Shown here in pieces: positions 6,961 through 14,061 of a DNA stretch of 24,163 nt (its first letter is position 1; every line of letters starts with the position of its first letter). The notes beneath the pieces are model-generated. The model saw nothing but the letters and a program-made list of their open reading frames with translations. It made no database searches and was not told the origin of the DNA. Location of the stretch: NCBI GenBank assembly GCA_936924235.1, contig CAKZHN010000566.1, positions 1-24,163 on the forward strand, in the 5' to 3' direction. The translations under genes were made by a program, and so were the position numbers. The stretch is from an uncultured Rhodoplanes sp. (lineage in GTDB: Bacteria > Pseudomonadota > Alphaproteobacteria > Rhizobiales > Xanthobacteraceae).

Positions 6961-8592
6961 ATGACAACGGCAACAGCAACAGATTATAGCGCATCGACAA
7001 AGATGACGTCCGAGCAGCGGATGGTGATCTTTGCCTCGTCACTCGGCACGGTGTTCGAGTGGTACGACTTCTACATCTACGGCACGCTCGGCGTGTTCCT
7101 CGCGAAGTACTTCTTCTCCAACGTGCCGGCCAACGTCGGCTTCATCTTCGCACTGCTCGCCTTCGCGGCAGGCTTCGCGGTCCGTCCGTTCGGTGCGCTG
7201 ATCTTCGGCCGCATCGGCGACATGATCGGCCGCAAGTACACCTTCCTCGTCACCATGTCGCTGATGGGCGTCGGCACCTTCTTCATCGGCGTGCTGCCCG
7301 GCTATGCGAGCTGGGGCATCGCGGCGCCGATCGTGCTGATCGGGCTGCGCCTCGTGCAGGGCCTGGCGCTCGGCGGCGAGTATGGCGGTGCGGCGATTTA
7401 CGTCGCCGAGCACGCGCCGAAGAACAAGCGCGGCTTCTACACCTCGTGGATCCAGACCACCGCGACGCTCGGCCTGTTCATGGCGCTGCTGCTGATCCTC
7501 GGCATCCGCACCGCGATGGGCGAACAGGCGTTCGGTGACTGGGGCTGGCGCATTCCGTTCCTGCTCTCCGCCATCCTGCTTGCGGTCTCGATCTGGATCC
7601 GGCTCAAGCTCAACGAGTCGCCGCTGTTCCAGAAGATGGTCGCGGAAGGCAAGACCTCGAAGCGTCCGCTGACCGAGGCCTTCGGCCAGTGGTCGAACGC
7701 CAAGATCGCGATCCTCGCCCTGCTCGGCGCCACCGCCGGCGAAGCCGTGGTGTGGTACGGCGGACAGTTCTACGCGCTGTTCTTCCTGACCCAGACGCTG
7801 AAGGTGAACGCGGTCGACGCCCAGATCCTGGTCGCGATCGCGCTCGCGATCGGCACGCCGTGCTTCATCCTGTTCGGCTGGCTGTCCGACAAGATCGGAC
7901 GCAAGCCGATCATGATGGCGGGCTTCGCGCTCGCCGCGGTGACCTACTTCCCGATCTTCCAGACGCTGACCCACTTCGCCAATCCGAAGCTGGAAGCGGC
8001 GCTGGCAGCCTCGCCGGTGGTCGTCACCGCCGATCCGTCGGAGTGCTCGTTCCAGTTCAAGGCGACTGGCACCGAGACGTTCACCACCGGCTGCGACCGC
8101 ATCAAGGCGGCGCTCGTCGGCCTGTCGGTGAACTACAGCAACATCGAGGCGCCGAAGGGCACCAAGGCCAGCGTGAAGATCGGCACTGACACCATCGTGT
8201 CGGATGCCGCCAACCTGCCGGCGGCGATTGCCACCGCGGTCAAGAACCACGGCTATCCGGCCGCGGCCGATCCGAACGACATCAACAAGCCGATGACCAT
8301 CCTGTTCCTCACCATCCTGGTGGTCTACGTGACGATGGTCTACGGGCCGATCGCGGCGTGGCTGGTCGAGCTGTTCCCGACCCGCATCCGCTACACCGGC
8401 CTGTCGCTGCCCTATCACATCGGCAACGGCTGGTTCGGCGGCTTCCTGCCGGCGACCGTGTTCGCGATCGTGGCCGCAACCGGAAACATCTATTCCGGCC
8501 TGTGGTACCCGATCATCGTGGCCTGCATGAGCTTCGTCGTGGCGCTGATCTTCCTGCCCGAGACGAAGGACCGCGACATCAGCCACATCTAA
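6961..8592 (+). CDS. MHS-family MFS transporter with a large loop insertion
   Basis: An inner-membrane proton symporter of the metabolite:H+ symporter family (KgtP/ProP type), 543 aa; substrate unknown, probably an organic acid or osmolyte. The start is ATG 6961 with AAGGGG just upstream. Family marks are FEWYDFYIYGTLG in helix 1 (32-44), the loop 2-3 signature GRIGDMIGRKYT (83-94), GLALGGEYGGA (134-144), and the second-half signature GWLSDKIGRKP (306-316). About 105 residues (about 337-443) are inserted between the helices that would be TM9 and TM10; this part is hydrophilic and contains two cysteines (361, 378). Typical MHS proteins are about 430 aa, and the excess matches the insertion. 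It is monocistronic and ends before two hairpins. Confidence 0.88.
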   Translation: MTTATATDYSASTKMTSEQRMVIFASSLGTVFEWYDFYIYGTLGVFLAKYFFSNVPANVGFIFALLAFAAGFAVRPFGALIFGRIGDMIGRKYTFLVTMSLMGVGTFFIGVLPGYASWGIAAPIVLIGLRLVQGLALGGEYGGAAIYVAEHAPKNKRGFYTSWIQTTATLGLFMALLLILGIRTAMGEQAFGDWGWRIPFLLSAILLAVSIWIRLKLNESPLFQKMVAEGKTSKRPLTEAFGQWSNAKIAILALLGATAGEAVVWYGGQFYALFFLTQTLKVNAVDAQILVAIALAIGTPCFILFGWLSDKIGRKPIMMAGFALAAVTYFPIFQTLTHFANPKLEAALAASPVVVTADPSECSFQFKATGTETFTTGCDRIKAALVGLSVNYSNIEAPKGTKASVKIGTDTIVSDAANLPAAIATAVKNHGYPAAADPNDINKPMTILFLTILVVYVTMVYGPIAAWLVELFPTRIRYTGLSLPYHIGNGWFGGFLPATVFAIVAATGNIYSGLWYPIIVACMSFVVALIFLPETKDRDISHI

Positions 8593-8600
8593 ACGACTTC

Positions 8601-8668
8601 GGGCGGCCCAAAGACCGCCCGACACGTCCCATTGCGCCCCATGCGTCCTCGCATGGGGCGCTTTTTAT
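8601..8668 (+). terminator. Tandem hairpins ending in a strong intrinsic terminator
   Basis: The first hairpin is GGGCGG/CCGCCC (8601-8620). The second is a perfect 12-bp stem (8634-8645 with 8650-8661, loop TCCT) followed by TTTTT (8662-8666). It ends the transporter transcript and may also stop leftward transcription from the convergent epimerase gene, whose stop is at 8675. Confidence 0.93.
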
Positions 8669-8674
8669 TGCGGC

Positions 8675-9712
8675 TCAGACGCCGTGGTACTCGCGGTACC
8701 AGGCCACAAAGCGCGCGACGCCGTCCTCGATCGAAGTCGACGGCTTGAAGCCCACGTCACGCATCAGATCGTCGACGTCGGCATAGGTCGCGGGCACGTC
8801 GCCCGGCTGCATCGGCGCGAGTTCGCGCTGCGCCGGACGCCCCAGCGACTTCTCCAGAAGGTCGACGACGTAGGGCACGTCGGCCGGCTGGTTGTTGCCG
8901 ATGTTGTAGACGCGCCAGGGCGCGTTGCTGCGGGACGGGTTCGGCTTGTCGCCCGACCACGTCGGGTCCGGCGCCGCCGGACGCTCGATCAGGCGCACCA
9001 CCGACTCCACCACGTCGTCCACGTAGGTGAAATCGCGGCGCATCTTGCCGTGGTTGAACAGCCGGATCGGCTTTCCCTCGAGGATCGCCTTGGTGAAGAT
9101 CCACATCGCCATGTCGGGCCGGCCCCACGGCCCATAGACGGTGAAGAAGCGCAGACCCGTCGCCGGCAGCCGGAACAGGTGCGAATAGGTATGGGCCATC
9201 AGCTCGTTGGCCTTCTTGGAGGCCGCGTAGAGGCTGATCGGATGATCGACATTGTCCGACGTGCTGAACGGCAGCTTGGTGTTGGCGCCGTAGACCGACG
9301 ACGACGACGCGAACAGGAGATGCCGGCAGCCATGATGGCGGCAGCCCTCCAGCACGTTGACGAAGCCCTGCAGGTTCGCGTCCACATAGGCGTGCGGGTT
9401 CTGCAGCGAATAGCGCACGCCGGCCTGCGCCGCGAGATGCACCACGTAGGGAAACTTCTCGGCGGCGAACAGCGCCGCGGTCGCGTCGCGGTCGGCCAGA
9501 TCGAGCCTGATGAAGCGGAAGCCTTTGTGCTTGCCGAGCTCCTTCAGGCGGTCCTCTTTGACCTTCGGATCGTAATAGGGCGTCAGGTTGTCGACGCCGA
9601 TCACGCGCTGCCCCTGCTCGAGCAGCCGCCGCGACACATGCGAGCCGATGAAGCCCGCAGCCCCGGTCACCAAAATCGGCGCATCGATCGGCGTATCGCT
9701 CACAACCGCCAC
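8675..9712 (-). CDS. NAD-dependent nucleotide-sugar (uronate-type) 4-epimerase
   Basis: A 345-aa extended short-chain dehydrogenase/reductase. It inverts C4 of a UDP-sugar through an NAD-bound 4-keto intermediate, most likely UDP-glucuronate to UDP-galacturonate or the N-acetyl uronate equivalent. Visible features are the NAD loop TGAAGFIGSH (16-25), VDNLTPYYD (40-48), SSSSVYG (136-142, catalytic Ser), and the YAASK motif with Tyr162 and Lys166. AQAGVRYSLQNPHAYVDANL is typical of the uronate epimerases. The start (ATG 9712) lies 13 bp inside the end of the dehydrogenase gene, so translation is probably coupled. The pair resembles the TviB/TviC and WbpO/WbpP logic: dehydrogenase then epimerase for acidic capsule, O-antigen or exopolysaccharide sugars. 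Exact substrate is uncertain. Confidence 0.9.
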   Translation of the reverse strand: MAVVSDTPIDAPILVTGAAGFIGSHVSRRLLEQGQRVIGVDNLTPYYDPKVKEDRLKELGKHKGFRFIRLDLADRDATAALFAAEKFPYVVHLAAQAGVRYSLQNPHAYVDANLQGFVNVLEGCRHHGCRHLLFASSSSVYGANTKLPFSTSDNVDHPISLYAASKKANELMAHTYSHLFRLPATGLRFFTVYGPWGRPDMAMWIFTKAILEGKPIRLFNHGKMRRDFTYVDDVVESVVRLIERPAAPDPTWSGDKPNPSRSNAPWRVYNIGNNQPADVPYVVDLLEKSLGRPAQRELAPMQPGDVPATYADVDDLMRDVGFKPSTSIEDGVARFVAWYREYHGV

Positions 9713-10983
9713 AGCTCGATCCCTTCCGGTTTGGCCTCGCGGTCGAACATGTTGCGCACGTCGAACACGAGCCCTGCCCCGCCGCGCAAGAGCCGCTGCG
9801 GCAGCCGCCAGCCTTCCTTCTTGTAAGGCTCGTGCGAGACCGCGAGGATCACCGCATCGGCGGGCTTCAGCGCCTCCATGGCGGTGAGCTCGATGCCGTA
9901 TTCGCGGCGCGTCTCATCGGCGAGCGCCAGCGGATCGTGCACCTGCACGGCGACACCGCTCGCCTGCAGCTCGCGCACGATGTCGGCGACCTTCGAGTTG
10001 CGGGTGTCCGGCACGTTCTCCTTGAACGTCATGCCGAGCACCGTCACGGTGGCGTCGCGCACGCCGCGGCGGAACAGCCCGCGGATGCACTCCAGCGCGA
10101 CACGCTTGCCGACGCCATCGTTGATGCGGCGGCCGGCGAGGATCACCTGCGGCTGATAGCCGGCCTTCTCGGCGCGGTGCGTCAGATAATACGGATCGAC
10201 GCCGATGCAGTGGCCGCCGACCAGCCCCGGCACGAACGGCAGGAAATTCCACTTGGTGCGGGCCGCAGCCAGAACGTCGCCGGTGTCGATCCCCAGCACC
10301 TCGCAGATCGCCGAGAGCTCGTTCATGAACGCGATGTTGATGTCGCGCTGCGAGTTCTCGATCACCTTGGCGGCCTCCGCCACCTTGATCGACGGCGCGC
10401 GGTGGATGCCGGCCTTCACCACCGAGCCGTAGACCTCGGCGACCAGGTCGAGCGTCTTGGCATCGAGGGCCGACACCACCTTGACGATGGTCTCGAAGCG
10501 ATGCGCCTTGTCGCCCGGATTGATGCGCTCGGGCGAATAGCCGACCGAGAAATCGCGGCCCGCCTTGAGCCCCGACACCTGCTCCAGCACCGGCACGCAG
10601 TCCTCCTCGACCGCGCCGGGATAGACGGTGGATTCATAGACCACCACATCGCCGCGCTTGAGCGCTCCGCCGACCGAGCGCGATGCCGCAAGCATCGCCG
10701 AGAGGTCCGGCTGATGCGCGGCATCGACCGGCGTCGGCACGGTGACGATGAAGAAGTCGCAAGACTTGAGCGCAGCCGCGTCGCTCTCGTAGCGCAGCGC
10801 CGCGTGGTGCAGGTCGGAGGTCTCGATTTCGCGGCTGCGGTCATGGCCCGCTCGCAACTCGTCGATCCGGGCGCGGTTGATGTCGAAGCCCACCACCGGC
10901 ACGCCGCTGCGGGCAAAGGCCACCGCCACGGGCAGGCCCACGTAACCGAGCCCGATCACTGCAATCTTGCGTCCGTGCGCCAC
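9700..10983 (-). CDS. UDP-sugar C6 dehydrogenase (TviB/WbpO-like)
   Basis: A cytosolic NAD-dependent dehydrogenase of 427 aa that oxidises C6 of a UDP-sugar to a uronic acid in two steps via a thioester on cysteine. The Rossmann loop is KIAVIGLGYVGLP; then come VPTPVD, YESTVYPG, SPERINPGD, the lysine helix VAEAAKVIENSQRDINIAF, and the catalytic GGHCIGVDPYY (Cys about 259). Retention of the SPERINPGD and ENSQRDINIAF motifs places it nearer the UDP-N-acetylhexosamine dehydrogenases (TviB, WbpO, CapL) than classic Ugd. I start at GTG 10983, preceded by AAGGGA (10994-10989); an in-frame TTG at 11016 adds 11 unlike residues. It overlaps the epimerase gene by 13 bp. Confidence 0.9.
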   Translation of the reverse strand: MAHGRKIAVIGLGYVGLPVAVAFARSGVPVVGFDINRARIDELRAGHDRSREIETSDLHHAALRYESDAAALKSCDFFIVTVPTPVDAAHQPDLSAMLAASRSVGGALKRGDVVVYESTVYPGAVEEDCVPVLEQVSGLKAGRDFSVGYSPERINPGDKAHRFETIVKVVSALDAKTLDLVAEVYGSVVKAGIHRAPSIKVAEAAKVIENSQRDINIAFMNELSAICEVLGIDTGDVLAAARTKWNFLPFVPGLVGGHCIGVDPYYLTHRAEKAGYQPQVILAGRRINDGVGKRVALECIRGLFRRGVRDATVTVLGMTFKENVPDTRNSKVADIVRELQASGVAVQVHDPLALADETRREYGIELTAMEALKPADAVILAVSHEPYKKEGWRLPQRLLRGGAGLVFDVRNMFDREAKPEGIELWRL

Positions 10984-11225
10984 GATGGTCCCTTGCGAAG
11001 CCCCGGAGGCCAGCAACCCAAAAGGCGCGGCCCTGCCGCTGCTTATCCGGACAGGGGCCGCTTAAGTCAACCGGCCCGCCCGGCCGGGATGCACCCAAGC
11101 CCCGGGAAACGCGCCGGAATTCGTGCCGGCCCGCCGGTCGGCGCTATACAGCCTCTTGAATGCAGCGCCACAAATAGCGTTAACGCGCCACTAAGGCTTC
11201 TCACTTATTTCTCCGGCTCGTGGGC

Positions 11226-11262
11226 GACACATCAGCGCAACAGCGCCACTCGGAGATGTGTC
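11226..11262 (+). promoter_or_regulatory. Leader hairpin next to the ribosome binding site
   Basis: GACACATC (11226-11233) is exactly complementary to GATGTGTC (11255-11262), which ends one base before the ATG at 11263. The Shine-Dalgarno CGGAG (11251-11255) lies at the base of the 3' arm, and a small GCGC-AACA-GCGC hairpin is nested inside. Folding would hold the ribosome binding region and block initiation, as in translational switches or thermometers. The structure is seen; regulation is inferred. Confidence 0.45.
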
Positions 11263-11676
11263 ATGGCTGTTTCCAGTATCACTTCCTCTCCCGTCAACAA
11301 CACCGCCTCGTCCAACTCGCAGTTCCGCCAGGACCTGACGCAGTTGTTCCGCGCCATCCAATCAGGCGATCTGAAGTCTGCACAGCAGGCTTATGACCAA
11401 CTCAGTCAGTTGCAGGGCAATCAACCGAACGGCAGCAACGGCCCTCTGGGGCAGGTTCTCAGCCAGATCGGCCAGGCGCTCCAGTCGGGCGACATCAGCG
11501 GCGCGCAATCGGCGCTGAAGTCGTTCCAGCAGGCCCATCACGGGCATCACCACCATCAAAGCGCGAACGCTTCGAGCAGCACGCAGAGCACGACGAGCAC
11601 TGTCGTCACGACGGACACCTCGACGACGACCGCCGGAAGCTCGACGACCGGCACCACCGTCAACACCCTCGCCTGA
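11263..11676 (+). CDS. Small protein with two helical repeats and a His/Ser/Thr-rich tail
   Basis: A 137-aa protein with ATG 11263 behind CGGAG (spacing 7). After a Ser/Asn-rich start, two related helical units occur: FRQDLTQLFRAIQSGDLKSA (about 23-42) continuing QQAYDQLSQLQ, and VLSQIGQALQSGDISGAQSA (about 65-84) continuing LKSFQQA. Both share the pattern h-x-x-h-x-x-A-hQSGD-h-x-x-AQ-x-A. A histidine cluster (HHGHHHH) and a long Ser/Thr tail follow. No signal peptide or membrane helix is present. The histidines could bind metal. I recognise no named domain. It is followed by an imperfect terminator at 11727, so it is probably transcribed alone, with a structured leader. Confidence 0.72.
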   Translation: MAVSSITSSPVNNTASSNSQFRQDLTQLFRAIQSGDLKSAQQAYDQLSQLQGNQPNGSNGPLGQVLSQIGQALQSGDISGAQSALKSFQQAHHGHHHHQSANASSSTQSTTSTVVTTDTSTTTAGSSTTGTTVNTLA

Positions 11677-11726
11677 TCGGCAGCCTTATCGTCGCAACGC
11701 CGGTCTTCGGCCTTGCTCACGACATC

Positions 11727-11766
11727 TGCCGGGCGCTCCGCTCTGGAGCGGCCGGCATTTGCGTTT
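11727..11766 (+). terminator. Intrinsic terminator-like hairpin
   Basis: A 13-bp stem with one mismatch, TGCCGGgCGCTCC (11727-11739) with GGAGCGgCCGGCA (11745-11757), is followed by TTTGCGTTT. It lies 50 bp after the stop of the His/Ser/Thr-rich gene and probably ends its mRNA. The T-run is interrupted, so efficiency is uncertain. Confidence 0.6.
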
Positions 11767-11849
11767 CGTATCAAATGACGTACACGGCCTGTAAATTAGT
11801 CCGCGCTACAACCTCACCAAGTTGAATTCCTTGCTACTCGATCTGACTT

Positions 11850-11887
11850 AAACGCGCGCTGTCGGGGCGACAGCGCGCGTTTTTTTG
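11850..11887 (+). terminator. Strong intrinsic terminator
   Basis: A perfect stem AACGCGCGCTGTCG (11851-11864) with its complement from 11868, loop GGG, runs directly into seven T. A first terminator already lies at 11727-11766, so this one either backs it up or ends a short RNA starting in the 80 bp between them. No gene is seen in that interval. Confidence 0.88.
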
Positions 11888-11901
11888 CTAGAGAAGAGCT
11901 G

Positions 11902-11991
11902 ATGAAGAACGAGCCGATGAATTGGATTGGTCTCGCGCTGATCTTGGCCATCGTGGCGTTGGTGGCCATCAGCATCCGGGCCTTCCATTAG
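11902..11991 (+). CDS. 29-aa single-span membrane miniprotein (candidate)
   Basis: ATG 11902 follows AGAAGAG with good spacing. The product starts MKNEPMNW, then has one strongly hydrophobic stretch of about 18 residues (IGLALILAIVALVAISI) and ends RAFH. That is the pattern of bacterial one-helix membrane miniproteins. It lies directly after a strong terminator, so it would need its own promoter. The composition and ribosome binding site support translation, but at 29 codons chance cannot be excluded. Confidence 0.4.
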   Translation: MKNEPMNWIGLALILAIVALVAISIRAFH

Positions 11992-12036
11992 GTCCGGAAG
12001 AACTCCTTGGTGAGCTTGCCCTTCGTGGCGGCTCCA

Positions 12037-12801
12037 TCAATGCGACGCCGGTCCCGCAGCAAACCCGAGCCCGGTCCACACCGCTGCAGCCTCCGGCGCC
12101 ACGAGGCTTGCGACGAACGCCTGCGCGATGTCCGGCTCCGTGGCGTTCTTCAGCACACCGGCGGTGAACGGCTCCCGGTCTTCCAGCGGACGCGGCAGGG
12201 TGCCGGCGAACTTCAGGCCGGGCGTGGTGACGATCGCGCTCTTGAAGGTGATGCCGATCGCGGCCTCGCCCTTCGCTATCGCAACGACCACGCGGTGGCT
12301 GCCAGGCACCAGCACCGCCTTGCGCGCCACCTCGTCGGCCATGCCGATCTCGGTGAGCGCGCGACCGAAGTACTGGCCGAACGCGCCACCGCTCTTGGGG
12401 TCGGTATAGGAGATCGACGGCGTCGCACGCAGCAGCGCCTTGAACGCCTCGAGCGTGGACACGTCCGGCGTCGGCGCATCGGCCCGGACGCCGACACCGG
12501 CAAGGCTCGCCGAGACCGGCACCGGCTTGTCCAACAGGCCCAGGCCCACCAGCGCCACCTTGCCCTGCTCCGGCAGCACGATGGCATCGACCGGCTTGCC
12601 GGCCTTGATGTCGGCGAGGATCGGCCCGGTCAGGCTATAGCCGATATCGACCTTGTGGCCGGTGGCGCGGGTGAAGGCCTCGGCAAAGCGATCGAGCGGA
12701 TCTTTCACCGCGACCGCAGCGAGCACATGGATTTCGCCGGCCGCCGCGAGGCCAATGCTCAGCGCAAGCAAGATGAATATGGCGATGACATTTCGGAGCA
12801 T
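12037..12801 (-). CDS. ModA-like periplasmic substrate-binding protein
   Basis: A 254-aa extracellular solute-binding protein of the molybdate-binding (ModA, SBP_bac_11) type. Signal peptide MLRNVIAIFILLALSIGLAA is followed by the mature start GEIHVLAAVAVKDPLDRFAE. The family pattern continues with VDIGYSLTGPILADIKAGKP, DAIVLPEQ, GVGVRADAPTPDVSTLEAF, YTDPKSGGAFGQYF, IAKGEAAIGITFKSAI and a C-terminal FVASLVAPEAAAVW. I start at ATG 12801, with GGGGAGGA upstream; an in-frame extension to 12945 has no signal-peptide logic. No ABC permease or ATPase gene is next to it, so this orphan may serve a distant transporter or bind another ligand. Specificity for molybdate is not established. Confidence 0.82.
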   Translation of the reverse strand: MLRNVIAIFILLALSIGLAAAGEIHVLAAVAVKDPLDRFAEAFTRATGHKVDIGYSLTGPILADIKAGKPVDAIVLPEQGKVALVGLGLLDKPVPVSASLAGVGVRADAPTPDVSTLEAFKALLRATPSISYTDPKSGGAFGQYFGRALTEIGMADEVARKAVLVPGSHRVVVAIAKGEAAIGITFKSAIVTTPGLKFAGTLPRPLEDREPFTAGVLKNATEPDIAQAFVASLVAPEAAAVWTGLGFAAGPASH

Positions 12802-12957
12802 GCGGTCTGGTCCTCCCCTCGCCGGCCTCGTGGCTTTAGGCCTGGCATGGCCCTGATTATAGCCCGCCACAGCCGGCCCACCGCCAGCCGAACCGTTGCG
12901 GATTCGGCGGCAATCCGGTAGCAAGGCCTCAGTCGTTCCGATCAAAAAATCAGTGGA

Positions 12958-12994
12958 GCCGGGCTAGCTCAGCGGTAGAGCAGCGGTTTTGTAA
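12958..12994 (+). pseudogene. 5' half of tRNA-Thr(UGU), broken after the anticodon
   Basis: Bases 12958-12994 match tRNA nucleotides 1 to 38: acceptor strand GCCGGGC, TA, a perfect D-arm (GCTC AGCGGTA GAGC), A, anticodon strand GCGGT and loop TTTGTAA with anticodon TGT. The expected pairing ACCGC and the T-arm are missing; the sequence turns into TTCTAATCGCTGC. A perfect 5' half with no 3' half suggests recombination at the anticodon loop, a common crossover point of tyrosine recombinases, rather than gradual decay. It probably marks one end (attL or attR) of the accessory region to the right. The matching half is not in the window. Confidence 0.7.
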
Positions 12995-13135
12995 TTCTAA
13001 TCGCTGCATCCGAACCGTTCCCACCCGATCCTATCCATTCAGCTTTTATCGGCATTTCCGAAGCTACGGCGGGTCTTCTCTACGGCCTTTTCCGACCGCT
13101 CCCGAGGCCTTCCGGTGGCAATTCCGGTGGCAGCC

Positions 13136-13249
13136 ATGACAGAGCAACAGCGAGAGCGCCTGCTCGGCTGCGTGATGGTCGGGCTCGTGGTGCTGGTGGT
13201 GGTTGCCGCCGTCGTGACGATGATCATCGACGGGACGCGGCTGTACTGA
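13136..13249 (+). CDS. 37-aa single-span membrane miniprotein
   Basis: ATG 13136 follows GGTGG. The product begins MTEQQRERLLGC, has one hydrophobic helix of about 20 residues (VMVGLVVLVVVAAVVTMII) and ends DGTRLY. The polar N-terminus, single helix and short tail resemble the small membrane proteins often found in Bradyrhizobium accessory DNA and near phage ends. A hairpin terminator follows within 10 bp of the stop, which supports a real short transcript. Function unknown. Confidence 0.5.
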   Translation: MTEQQRERLLGCVMVGLVVLVVVAAVVTMIIDGTRLY

Positions 13250-13258
13250 CAGAGAAGA

Positions 13259-13278
13259 GCCCGGCGAATCCGCCGGGC
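13259..13278. terminator. Hairpin between convergent genes
   Basis: A perfect 8-bp stem, GCCCGGCG (13259-13266), loop AATC, CGCCGGGC (13271-13278), is followed on the plus strand by CCTGGGTTT. It lies between the end of the 37-aa gene and the end of the leftward gene at 13318 and probably stops transcription from both. The T-run is short. Confidence 0.6.
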
Positions 13279-13317
13279 CCTGGGTTTACATTCGAAGAGG
13301 GCGCGAAGTTTCCCTAT

Positions 13318-13911
13318 TCAGGACTCCGCATCATCACCATCCTGGTCCTCTTCGTCGTCTTCGGCGCTGCCACCAAGCAGACAGGTCGTGTACATGGGCT
13401 CGTATCGACCGGCGAAATCGGTCCCCAGCAGAGCGTCGATATCGCGCAGCACTGCGATCGCGCCGTCCTTGAAATCCTCGGCATCACACTCATCCGCGTA
13501 CCAGTGAAGGGTCGGCATTGCCGCCAGCTTCACACCGATTTCGAAGATTGTGGTGGCGGGCGCGGCGTGGATGGCCGCCACGATCGGTGTCTGCCGGGCA
13601 TATGCGGCATTGATGGCGCCTTGCGTCCCCCTAAAATCCGGATCGGCGGCGAGTCGACGCCCCAGTTCTAAACGTTCGTCGAACGAGCAATCTTCTGGCA
13701 GTGCATCCATCTGTTCGTCGCGACGCTCAGAGTGTGGCGCGTGAGCCTCGCCAGCCGCCATCAGAGTTTTGACGCTGTCGAGATATTGGACCCAGAGCGC
13801 TTCGAATGGCGAATGCGCAGGATGATCCGACGCTGGCAGTTCGCTTCCGATCGACGGCGACGCAACTGCGGCAGCGGAGGCAACGGACGCAGCAGACACG
13901 ATCGTATTCAT
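13318..13911 (-). CDS. Orphan protein of the MNTIVSAASVASAAA type
   Basis: A 197-aa protein with ATG 13911 set by a canonical AGGAG seven bases upstream; an upstream in-frame ATG at 14091 lacks such a site. An Ala/Ser/Val-rich start (MNTIVSAASVASAAAVASPS) resembles a weak signal or membrane-proximal segment. It is followed by helical regions (FEALWVQYLDSVKTLMAAGE, DERLELGRRLAADPDFRG), a hydrophobic middle, and a very acidic C-terminus ending EDDEEDQDGDDAES. I associate this N-terminal pattern with orphan proteins frequent in Bradyrhizobium accessory regions, but no function is known to me. A chain of hairpins on the same strand lies 150 to 470 bp upstream and may belong to its leader. Confidence 0.7.
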   Translation of the reverse strand: MNTIVSAASVASAAAVASPSIGSELPASDHPAHSPFEALWVQYLDSVKTLMAAGEAHAPHSERRDEQMDALPEDCSFDERLELGRRLAADPDFRGTQGAINAAYARQTPIVAAIHAAPATTIFEIGVKLAAMPTLHWYADECDAEDFKDGAIAVLRDIDALLGTDFAGRYEPMYTTCLLGGSAEDDEEDQDGDDAES

Positions 13912-14061
13912 GACAAAACTCCTACGACTACTGACAGACGGCGCGCTCGCGCCGACATTTGAAAAGGTACGCAGCGCGCCGGTTCGCTCCACATCGACCA
14001 AGGGCTGAGCTGGGATAGAGGGACTATGCTCGCTAGGCGTCTCATGAACGCCGGCTTTTGA

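Noticed and set aside
7039..8625. Long minus-strand frame opposite the MHS transporter
   Set aside because: It is rich in Arg, Asp, His and Gln with no domain, antisense to a clear membrane transporter.
9832..11262. Long plus-strand frame opposite the dehydrogenase gene running into the start at 11263
   Set aside because: Only the part from ATG 11263, which has its own ribosome binding site, is protein-like; the rest is an antisense shadow.
11989..12060. Minus-strand frame ending IDGAATKGKLTKEFFRT just past the ModA-like stop, suggesting a frameshifted C-terminus
   Set aside because: The ModA-like protein already ends where the family normally ends, and upstream the alternative frame is unlike protein.
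12958..13033. Reading 12958-13033 as a complete, degenerate tRNA-Thr of the right length
   Set aside because: The anticodon and T stems do not pair and only about four acceptor pairs fit; a perfect 5' half joined to foreign sequence fits better.
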